A stretch of DNA of 64,000 bases, from positions 9,176,001-9,240,000 of the forward strand of contig CAVNZM010000008.1 of the NCBI GenBank assembly GCA_963693365.1, read 5' to 3'. Source of the DNA: Amoebidium appalachense. Its lineage: Eukaryota > Ichthyosporea. This document shows, in pieces, positions 55,363 to 64,000 of this stretch (position 1 is its first letter; each line of letters starts with the position of its first letter). The notes beneath the pieces are model-generated. The model was given only the letters and a program-made list of their open reading frames with translations, ran no database searches and was not told the DNA's origin. A program made the position numbers and the translations under genes.

Positions 55363-55603
55363 CCTCCCCACACCAACACATTCCCTCGTGTTATACCTCC
55401 CCCCCTCCCCCTCCCCCCCCCCCTCCCCCTCCCCACACCAACACATTCCCTCGTCCTATACCTCCCCCCTCTCTCTCTCCCCTCTCCCCCCCCCCCCTCC
55501 CCCACACCAACACATTCCCTCGTCCTATACGTATACCTCCCCCTCCCCCCCCCCCTCCCCCCTCCCCCTCCCCCACACCAACACAATCTCTCGTCCTATA
55601 GGA
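55363..55603. repeat. Four-copy tandem repeat of about 60-70 bases
   Basis: The motif CACACCAACACATTCCCTCG followed by TCCTATACCTCC and a C-rich stretch recurs at about 55368, 55434, 55502 and 55574. The last copy is changed to ACACAATCTCTCG. Confidence 0.85.
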
Positions 55604-55890
55604 ATGCTGCATTCTCTTCTCTTTCGGTCTGTGACTCTCCTTTTTTCCCACCTGTCCATATACTGTCATACACCACTACTGCGATATATCGACTGTAGTC
55701 ATGACGCTCATATGCATATATCGTGAAGTCTGAAACACAAATTTACCATATTCAAACCCCCCCCCCCCCCACCCCCCCAACCCCTTCTCTCTTTTCCTCC
55801 TCCAACACATGAAAGCACATGTATGTGGCATATGCAAAAGTAAACCATGTGCATGCATGCTCTAATCTTTAATGCACTAATACGGGAATA

Positions 55891-55893
<3 letters not shown>

Positions 55894-55933
<40 letters not shown>
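55894..55933. repeat. G run of about 40 bases
   Basis: Uninterrupted G run in the convergent spacer. Confidence 0.95.
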
Positions 55934-55934
<1 letters not shown>

Positions 55935-56423
55935 AGGTGGTGACGGGAGAAGTAGAAAAGTAACATCCATCTACCCACACCCACAAGCATCACGGTGGCC
56001 ACCACTGCACCTTCTCCACTTCCTGACTGTGGTCTTTGAATTTGTATGTTTATATTGTCTAACGACCCTTCAGAACCAATCCTTGTTTTTGCTAAGCTTA
56101 AGACATGAGATAGGAAAAACCCCCGAATGCCGAACGCTCTACTATTGAAAAATTTATAGTGCACGTTTTCTGCTACTTGTGTATGACATGCGATCATCTA
56201 AGATCATCAGTACCCATATGGCTAAACTTTTACGTGCGTGCCGGTGGCCTGCAAAGGCGGCTGGGTGGACAAAAGCCTCCTCCCCCCCCCCCCCCCCCCC
56301 CCTTTCTCCCTGGGTGCCCCCCTCCCCCCTCCCCCCCCCCCCCCCCCCCCCTCGTCCCGCCTCCTCCACACTCCCACCCACCCACCCACCCACCCACACC
56401 GGTTCACCCACACCTAGTGGCCC

Positions 56424-56472
<49 letters not shown>

Positions 56473-57047
56473 AGACACGCACAAACCGGTACCATCACCA
56501 CCACCACCACCACAAAGAAAAAACATCTGCGAAAGTCTAGCTGTTCAGCCTGAGGTTGCTGCAACACTTTATATCGACAAAACGGCACCACCGCGATTCC
56601 AACCCTCTGAGTGACTGCTACTGCAGCTGGTGCAATTTGAAATAAGCAGGTCACCTCACATGCAAAACCCAAATCAGACAACAATGTGTTCATGTGATGT
56701 GTGTGTGTGTGTGCACGTGTATTGCGGGAAGGGGGGAAATGGGGGGAGGGGGGGGGGGGGAGGTGGGAGGGGTGCTTGTGCTTTTTGTCTTAGCACAGCC
56801 ACCACTTATAGAACAGTAGCTTTGTTGTGTGTGCCCTGCACCGAACCTCGTGCACACCGGCCAGTGTGCACGTAAAATGTTCACTGTGCACAGAATGGGG
56901 GTGTATATGCTGGCCGAGGGGAGGGTGGGAATCTGGGGTGTGTGTGTGTGTGCCTAATGACCGGGGCAGGGAGGGAGAGAGAGGGGGGGGGTGGAAGAGT
57001 GCTCCCTTGTTGTGTTCCTCATGCAAACTTACGTGTACGCAAGTGTG

Positions 57048-57049
<2 letters not shown>

Positions 57050-57095
<46 letters not shown>

Positions 57096-57191
57096 TGTGT
57101 GTGCGTGTGCGTGTGCGTGTGCGTGTGCGTGTGCGTGTGCGTGTGCGTGTGCGCGTGCGCGCGCCGTGTGTGTGTGTGTGTGCATGTGCGT

Positions 57192-57239
<48 letters not shown>

Positions 57240-57760
57240 ATGTGTGTGTGTGTGTGTGCATGTGCATTTGTGTGTGTGTGCGCGCGCGCGTGTGTGTGTT
57301 TGTGTGTGGTAACAAGATTGTGGAAACTGGGTGAAGCAGGCACGGAGAGGCTTACCGCACCGCGTGCACGGTGCACTATGGTGCGCGTGTGTGCCTGCAT
57401 ACAAAAACGACTTACAGGTTTGCGTGTGGGTGGGTTGGAGGGTGGGGGCTGGTGTTTTCTAAGGTGCATATGTGTGCACGTGTCATGAGTGGGGCTGGGG
57501 GGGCACCGTGGGCCGGGGGGGGAGGGGGGGGGGAAGAGGCGGGGGGAGGGGGGGAAGAGGGGGTGGGCAAGATGAACTTTCACGTAAAAGGTAGATATGT
57601 GCATGACACGTGCCTGCAATAGGCAGTCTATCGAGTTCGTGGAGGTAGGTGTGCATGTGCATTATGTGCATGTGCATGAGCATGTGTGTGGGCGCGCGAG
57701 TGCGTGTGTGTGTGTGTATGTGCCCGCGCGCGCGCGCGCGCGCGCCGCGTGCGTGCGCGC

Positions 57761-57822
<62 letters not shown>

Positions 57823-57830
57823 GCGCGTGT
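57050..57830. repeat. (GT)n with CGTGTG and CGCGCG interruptions
   Basis: (GT)n and (CGTGTG)n at 57050-57310, and a CGCGCGCG run at 57724-57745 followed by (GT)n at 57762-57820. No coding region. Confidence 0.9.
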
Positions 57831-58375
57831 GTTCATGTGTATGTGAAGCGCAACTGTCTGAAGCTGGGGAGGAAAGGTGGGCCACTGCAGTGGCAGCTAC
57901 CGTAGGGCAGGCAAGGGAGCAAAGTGGGAGTTTGTACCCAATCAGGAATAAGAGCTGGGCAAGGGGAAAGGGGGGGGCGGGGAGGGGGAATGAGTGCGTC
58001 AAGAAAATGTGTCTCCGTGTGTGTATTTGTTTCCGGGGGGAGGGGAGGCCGGTGTTATTTGTTTTTATTTGTTTAGCATAAATAGAAGGTGTGTGCGTGT
58101 GTGCGCGCGTTTCGCGCAAACGTGTGCATATGACTGTGTATACACGTTTTACCTTTTTTTCTTCTCCTTTTTTTTTTGGGGGGGGGGAGGGGGGGGGGGG
58201 AGGGGGAGGGGGTGGGGGTGGGGAGGTAAGGGGGTACAGGTGAATGGAGGGGCAAGCGGTGCTGCATGTAACGAGGGTGTGTGGTTCACGGTGTGCGCAC
58301 GCGTGTAAGGGGTGGTTGTGGTGTGGTGGGAGCTTGAGGGGTTGGGGTAGGTGGGGATAAGAAGGGGAGTTGGGT

Positions 58376-58411
<36 letters not shown>

Positions 58412-58563
58412 AGGCGTGGGTGGAGGAAGAAGAAAGCGGGAAGGGGGAAAATGAGTGCGGTTTGTGATGCATGTGTGGTGGTGGTGGTGGTTGGGAGAGG
58501 GGGGAGGGGGGGGGGAGGGGGGGAGGGGGGCAACGACTGAAAACCGCCATTACTTAAAACGCA

Positions 58564-58569
58564 TTTATT
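58564..58569 (-). terminator. Candidate poly(A) signal of the PEPCK gene
   Basis: AATAAA on the minus strand about 340 bases after the PEPCK stop codon. Confidence 0.4.
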
Positions 58570-58910
58570 TACGTTATGTAACGAAGATTCTGGGATAAAC
58601 GGTATATATATCATGTAATGATCGTCGTATTATTTAATTTCATGCAGGTCGAGTATCATACAAACCACAAAATCTGGATTCCCATAACGTGTTCCTGTAG
58701 AGTAAAAAAACAGTTCCTATTAATATAGGGTGGAGCCGTAGGCAAACCGACATAGAACATTGAAATCTAAATCCTAATGCTAAGCTAAATATTAATATAA
58801 AAAAACGATAAAATCGAAAAAATTGCACACACCACCCCCTTTTAAAACAGCGCAGGTGCCTCACAGAGGCCACTGGGCAAATAAACACACACGAGACACG
58901 AGGGGGGTGC

Positions 58911-60253
58911 TCACTTAGCAAGATTCGCCGAGATCTTGTTCAGAACCTCAAACAGCTCCTTGGGGCAGTGGCTGCCCAGGGACTCGTACAGCTGCTTGAA
59001 CTCGGGCAGATCCTTGGCGTACTGGGCGGGATCCACCTTCAGAAGTTTCTCAATGGTGGCAGGTGAAACATCGGCAAGACCGCGCGTGTCGAGGTCGGCA
59101 GGGGCGGGCAGGCGGCCGACTGGGGTCTCGACGGCGTGGCCAGTACCCTCCACACGCTCGCACACCCACTTGAGCACACGAGAGTTCTCACCAAAGCCGG
59201 GCCACATGAACTTGCCGTTCTCATCCTTGCGGAACCAGTTGACGTAGAAGATCTTGGGCGTGTTGCTGCCAAGCTTCTTGCCCATATCCAGCCAGTGCTG
59301 GAAGTAGTCGCCCATGTTGTAGCCGCAGAACGGGATCATTGCGAAGGGGTCGATGCGGAGGGCGCCAACCTTGCTGTCGGCGGCAGCAGCAGTCTGCTCG
59401 GACGAACACACGGAGCCGAGGTACACACCGTGAGCCCAGTCCCAGGCCTCAGTGACTAGGGGGATGGTGGTGGAGCGGCGACCGCCGAAGATGATGGCGT
59501 CGATGGGAACACCCTCGGGGTTCTCGAAGTTCTCGTCGATGACGGGGCACTGCTTGGCCGGGGTTGTGTAGCGGGCGTTGGGGTGTGACGTCAGGCGGCC
59601 GCAGCCGGGAGTCCACTTCTGGCCGGTCCAGTCGATGCACTCTGCGGGAGGCTCCTTGGACATGCCCTCCCACCACACGTCACCGTCGGGGGTGAGGGCC
59701 ACGTTGGTGAAGATGGAATTCTTCTCCATGGTGCGCATAGCGGACTCATTGCTGTTGTGGTTGGTGCCGGGAGCGACACCGAAGAAGCCGGCCTCGGGGT
59801 TGATGGCACGGAGCTTGCCGTCCTTGCCGATGTGCATCCAGGCGATGTCGTCACCGACGCAGCGCACCTTCCAGCCGGGAAGCGTGGGCACCAACATGGC
59901 CAAGTTGGTCTTGCCGCAGGCACTGGGGAAACCGGCAGCCACGTAGTGCTTCTTTCCTTCGGGAGAAATGAGGCACAGGATGAGGCAGTGCTCGGCCATC
60001 CAGCCCTCCTTGCGGCCCTGCACGGAGGCAATGCGCAGGGCAAAGCACTTCTTGCCCAGCAGGGCGTTGCCACCATAGCCACTGCCGTAGGACATGATGG
60101 ATGGCACGGGGTCGTCGGGGAAGTGGCAGATGTACTTGTTGGCGGCATTGCACGGCCAGGGCACATCCTTCTGGCCAGGGGCCAGAGGGGCACCGACGGA
60201 GTGCAGGCAGGGCACGAACTCACCATCGCCCATGGCCTTCAGCACGGGGAAGC
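58911..60253 (-). CDS. PEPCK fusion, last exon: catalytic two-thirds of the final unit
   Basis: Starts in phase 1 at [19 protein letters not shown]. It carries the P-loop SACGKTN, the metal-binding His (AEHCLIL) and Asp (VGDDIAW) positions and the FGGRR and NWFRK motifs, and ends [11 protein letters not shown]. This is the only unit with a stop codon; the final unit is 579 residues, near the usual 600-640. Confidence 0.93.
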
Positions 60254-62945
60254 CTGGAAGAGAGCACGGGTGTTAGCTACAGAAGAAGTTAAGAGGGGCC
60301 CAGGCACAAAAATTTGACGGGCGAACAGCAAACGGGAAGGCGGTGGGGCAGGGGGCAGGGGCTAAAAAGGAACAGGTCAAGACCAATGGGAAAGTGCCAC
60401 GAGAAGGGGGAGAGCAAACATTGGTAGATCAGGACGTGGTGGGGGGGCTCTTGTTGTTCTTATGTTCTAGTCAGTCAGTGAAAAAGATCGAGAACGCAAC
60501 ACGCATGCGCGCAGGTCTTGAAAGGTGAAAGAAGGCCGGGGGGGGGAGGGGAGGGAGGGGGGAGGAAGGGGGGAGGTGAGAGGTGGAAGATGGGGGGGAA
60601 GAGGGGGGGGGGGGGGGGGGAGGGGGGGGGGAAAGGGGGTGCGGGGGTGGGGTGGGGTGGGGGGTGGGGGGGCGGGGGAGACGGAAGCACCTACCGATGC
60701 GGGCCATGATGTACATGTTGGCCACCACGTAGGGCGAGTCGGTGATCTCCACACCGTACTTGGAGTAGGGGGAGCCAATCGGGCCCATAGAGAAGGGAAT
60801 CACGAACATGGTGCGGCCCTTCATGCAGCCGGTGAAGAGCTCCCAGAGCTTCTTCTTCATCTCCTCGGGCTCGCACCAGTTGTTGGTTGGGCCGGCATCC
60901 TCCTTGTTCTTGGAGCAGATGAATGTCTGCTTCTCCACACGCGCCACATCGCCGGGGTCGGAGCAGGCCAGGTAGGAGTTGGGGCGCTTGGCCTCGTTGA
61001 GCTTGGTGAAGGTGCCGGAGCGCACCAGCAGATCGCACATGAGGTTGTACTCCTCCTCGCTGCCGTCGCACCAGTAGACGTGGTCGGGCTGCAGCTTCTG
61101 CTTCATCTCCTCCACCCAGGCAATGAGCTTCTTGTTGTTGGTGGGGATCTTGGTGACGGCAAAGTGCAGGCGCTCCTCCTGGTCGGTGAACTGGTCGGCC
61201 AGCTCCTGAGGCAGATGCTCCATGCCGAACTGCTTGAAGTGCTGGCGGTACTGGGAGGCCTCCTCCAGCCAGTGCTCAGCATCTACAGTCAGCAGCTTCT
61301 CAACTGTCGCCTTGGAGATGTCGAGGCCGTTCATGTCGATGCCATCGACCGTGGGCAGCAAACCCAGGGGGGTTGTCTTGGCCTTGCCACCACCCTCCAC
61401 ACGCTCGCACACCCACTTCAACACACGAGAGTTCTCTCCATAGCCCGGCCACATGAACTTGCCGTTCTCGTCCTTGCGGAACCAGTTGACATAGAAGATC
61501 TTGGGCACGTTCTTGCCGAGCTTCTTGCCCATGTCAAGCCAGTGCTGGAAGTAGTCGCCCATGTTGTAGCCGCAGAAGGGCAACATGGCGAAGGGGTCGA
61601 TGCGGAGAGCACCAACCTTGCTGTCAGCAGCGGCAGCAGTCTGCTCGGAGGCGCAGATGGAGCCGAGGAAAACACCATGGGCCCAGTCGAAAGCCTGGGT
61701 GACGAGGGGAACAACCTGCGACCGGCGACCCCCGAAGATGATGGCGTCGATTGGGACACCCTCAGGGCTCTCCCAGTTGGGATCGATGACGGGACACTGG
61801 GACGCGGGGGTGGTGTAGCGGGCGTTGGGGTGTGACGTCAGGCGGCCACAGCCGGGAGTCCACTGCTGGCCGGTCCAGTCGATGCACTCTGCGGGGGGCT
61901 CCTTGGTCATGCCCTCCCACCACACATCACCGTCTGGGGTGAGTGCCACGTTGGTAAAAATGGAGTTCTTCTCCATCGTCTGCATCGCGGACTTGTTGCT
62001 GTGGTAGTTGGTGCCGGGGGCAACACCGAAGAAACCAGCTTCGGGGTTGATAGCCCACAGGCGACCGTCCTTGCCGATGTGCATCCAGGCAATGTCGTCA
62101 CCGACGCACTTAACAGACCAGCCGGGAAGCGTGGGCACCAACATGGCCAGGTTGGTCTTGCCGCAGGCGCTGGGGAAGCCAGCAGCCACATAGTGGGTCT
62201 TGCCCTGGGGAGACGTGAGGCCAAGGATGAGGCAGTGCTCGGCCATCCAGCCCTCCTTGCGGCCCTGCACGGAGGCAATACGCAGGGCAAAGCACTTCTT
62301 GCCCAGCAGGGCGTTGCCACCATAGCCACTCCCGTAGGACATGATGGACGGCACGGGGTCGTCGGGGAAGTGGCAGATGAACTTATCCTTGGCGTTGCAC
62401 GGCCAGGGCACGTCCTTCTGACCCGGGGCCAGGGGAGCACCAACGGAGTGCAGGCAGGGCACAAACTCGCCCTTGTCGCCAATGACCTTCAACACCGAGA
62501 AGCCTGTTTGTACATATCCAGTTAGCAAAGCAGGGAATGGAAGGGAGTTACAAAATCACTAAGCTACATGTGGTATGAGTGGCTTGGTGGGAGGGAAAAT
62601 GATTGGGGAGAAGAGAGAGGAGGAGGTTGGGGGGGCCGGGGTGGGGGGTGGGGGGTGGGGGGGGGGGGGGGGGACATTAGAAGTAAGCATAAGAAAGACG
62701 GGAAGGATGAAAAATAAATGTATGGAATGGGCCGGTGGGGTGGGGATGGGGGGAGGGGGTGCGGGCGGGGGCGGGGGCGGGGCGGGGGCGGGGCAGGGCG
62801 GGGCGGGGCGGGAGAGGGGGGGATCTACAAAAGCCTTAGAACCAACTACACTCACAAGAAACGGGCCGGTACTTAGAACTAACTACACAAGATTGGGCCA
62901 GTACTTGGTGTGTGTGTGTGAGTGTCTGTAAAGGCCGGGGAGAAA

Positions 62946-62981
<36 letters not shown>

Positions 62982-64000
62982 GGCTGTGAAAACAAACAAG
63001 CACGTGAAAACAAGAAAAGATCGTAAAAGTGGGAACTAGGCAAGGCTGGTGGCGTTACATCATTTGTAAACAACAAAGAAAATACTGACAATGTAACTTG
63101 TGGTCGTGGTGGTTGGTCTGCAATGATGAGTGGCAGAAGGGGGGTGGGGTGGGGGGGGGGAGGGGGGAGGGGGGCGGGCCCAGGGAGAATAGAAAGAGCA
63201 CTCACCCACGCGTGCCATGATGTGCATGTTGGCAACCACATATGGCGAGTCGGAAATCTCGACACCGTACTTTGAGTACGGAGAACCGACGGGACCCATA
63301 GAGAAGGGAATGACGAACATGGTGCGGCCCTTCATGCAGCCGGTGAAGAGCTCCCAAAGTTTCTTCTTCATCTCGTCGGGATCACACCAGTTGTTGGTTG
63401 GGCCGGCATCCTCCTTGCTCTTGGAGCAGATGAACGTCTGCTTCTCCACACGGGCCACATCGCCGGGGTCGGAGCGTGCGAGGAAAGAGTTAGGCCGCAG
63501 CTTCTTGTTGAGGCGGGTGAAGGTGCCGGCCTCGACCAAGATGTCGCACATCAGCTTGTACTCCTCCTCGCTGCCGTCGCACCAGTAGACATGGTCGGGC
63601 TGCAGCTTCTCCTTCATCTCGTTCACCCACGAGATGAGCTTCTCGTTCTTGGTGGGGATCTTGGTGACGGCGAAGTGCAGGCGCTCCTGCTGCTTGGTGA
63701 ACTCGTGGAGGATCTCCTGGGGCAACCGCTTGGAGAACTGCTCCAGATGCTCACGGAACTGGGCAATGTCCTGAAGTGCACGCTCTGGCTCAACCATAAG
63801 CAGCTTCTCCATCGTCTCCTTGACGATCTCCAGTGACGAGATGTCGAGGCCATCCACAGGGGGAATGAAACCAAGAGGGGTGCGCTTGGCCTTGCCGGTA
63901 CCCTCCACACGCTCGCACACCCACTTGAGCACCCGGGAGTTCTCGCCATAGCCGGGCCACATGAACTTGCCGTTCTCGTCCTTGCGGAACCAGTTGACAT
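58911..64000 (-). CDS. GTP-type phosphoenolpyruvate carboxykinase, tandemly fused (at least three units), partial
   Basis: Minus-strand exons are 64000-63206 (continues beyond the window), 62503-60695 (1809 bases, 603 codons) and 60253-58911 (stop TGA 58911-58913). Both introns are phase 1 at the same place, MAR(V/I)G|F. Exon 2 has no stop and holds the C-terminal part of one unit, a linker and the N-terminal part of the next. One gene therefore encodes the end of unit n, a complete unit n+1 (from about 63602) and a complete final unit n+2 (from about 61091). Both complete units keep the PEPCK motifs [21 protein letters not shown], the P-loop [37 protein letters not shown] (FGGRRSQ in unit n+1) and [15 protein letters not shown]. 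The enzyme converts oxaloacetate and GTP to phosphoenolpyruvate, GDP and CO2. The N-terminus and any mitochondrial signal lie outside the window. Confidence 0.92.
60254..60694 (-). other. PEPCK intron between exons 2 and 3
   Basis: 441 bases, donor G|GTAGGT, acceptor CCAG|GC. Its 5' part on the sense strand is C-rich (G runs on the plus strand at 60600-60672), matching the donor-proximal C tracts of the TFIIIC gene. Confidence 0.9.
60695..62503 (-). CDS. PEPCK fusion, exon 2: C-terminal part of one unit joined to N-terminal part of the next
   Basis: Open throughout for 603 codons. It begins [20 protein letters not shown], passes the complete nucleotide-binding and catalytic motifs of unit n+1, then the linker ([39 protein letters not shown]), then [20 protein letters not shown] and [15 protein letters not shown] of the final unit, ending NMYIMARIG. 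The linker is conserved in sequence with that in exon 1. Confidence 0.95.
62504..63205 (-). other. PEPCK intron between exons 1 and 2
   Basis: 702 bases, donor G|GTGAGT, acceptor ACAG|GC. The sense strand is C-rich soon after the donor (plus-strand G runs 63138-63176). It also has a G run on the plus strand at 62951-62980 and a (GGGGC)n-like tract at 62758-62815. Confidence 0.9.
62757..62816. repeat. GGGGCGG-type tandem tract
   Basis: About ten GGGGC/GGGCGG units resemble a cluster of Sp1-type GC boxes and have strong G-quadruplex potential. They are the only GC-box-like repeat in the window and lie inside a PEPCK intron. Confidence 0.7.
63206..64000 (-). CDS. PEPCK fusion, first visible exon (partial)
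   Basis: Enters the window within the conserved [18 protein letters not shown] of unit n and continues through its C-terminus and the linker ([39 protein letters not shown]). It then covers the N-terminal part of unit n+1 ([52 protein letters not shown]). No stop or intron separates the units. More upstream units or the true N-terminus lie beyond position 64000. Confidence 0.93.

Larger units (their letters stand above)
54254..58910. other. Convergent spacer between TFIIIC and PEPCK genes
   Basis: Starts with the TFIIIC 3' untranslated region (G runs 54302-54380). Further on are CTCC-rich tandem repeats (55363-55603), a G run of about 40 bases (55894-55933), C runs (56281-56457), (GT)n/CG-rich tracts (57050-57310 and 57700-57820) and G runs (58375-58412 and 58498-58530). 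It ends with the PEPCK 3' untranslated region. I found no further credible exon on either strand. Confidence 0.6.

Noticed and set aside
56154-56693. Minus-strand ORF in the convergent spacer
   Set aside because: Only its first part is not simple-repeat sequence. It resembles no family and has no neighbouring exon.
60525-61835. Long plus-strand open frames (up to about 436 codons) opposite the PEPCK exons
   Set aside because: They are antisense shadows caused by GC-rich third positions of the real minus-strand exons and show no domain.
58911-64000. Three independent PEPCK genes in tandem
   Set aside because: There is no stop codon, poly(A) signal or new start between the units. Exon 2 is open across the junction, and both linkers are conserved.

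Overview
This is a eukaryotic window. Its genes are split by spliceosomal introns, and the non-coding DNA is extremely rich in simple repeats: long C or G runs, (CA)n/(GT)n, (CT)n/(GA)n, and minisatellites. The gene set is a GTP-type PEPCK, a metazoan-like TFIIIC largest subunit, a short tropomyosin and a cAMP-receptor-type 7TM protein. This fits a non-fungal opisthokont, most plausibly a unicellular holozoan such as an ichthyosporean with a repeat-bloated genome. That placement is an inference from gene content, not something read from a marker gene.

Layout. 1-5.6 kb is repeat-dominated DNA with a triplicated (CT)n block, a (GA)n tract of about 0.6 kb, an unassigned minus-strand ORF and a possible upstream exon. 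5632-7842 (+) is a two-exon 7TM receptor of 537 residues. 9055-10836 (-) is a three-exon tropomyosin of 200 residues. 12535-54253 (+) is one gene of about 41.7 kb and about 45 exons for the TFIIIC largest subunit (GTF3C1-like). I assembled it exon by exon from splice phases and from remembered similarity to the human protein. It codes for about 1872 residues once two suspected one-base homopolymer errors are discounted. 54.3-58.9 kb is the repeat-rich convergent spacer. 58911-64000 (-) is a PEPCK gene that runs off the window edge.

The two main results are these. (1) The PEPCK locus is not a row of separate genes. Exon 2 is an uninterrupted 1809-base open exon holding the C-terminal half of one PEPCK and the N-terminal half of the next, so at least three PEPCK units are fused head-to-tail in one reading frame, each with an intron at the same codon and phase. 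(2) The TFIIIC subunit carries an extra exon encoding a textbook ZZ-type zinc finger, which I do not know from other TFIIIC largest subunits.

The TFIIIC introns also hold a repeat family that lies only in the sense orientation, ends in poly-C tails and has A-box/B-box-like motifs. They further contain a TA-flanked MITE, partial duplications of exon edges, and a striking excess of sense-strand C tracts just downstream of 5' splice sites. The opposite-strand PEPCK gene shows the same C tracts on its own sense strand. The genes have no evident functional link; the window reads as a chance neighbourhood.
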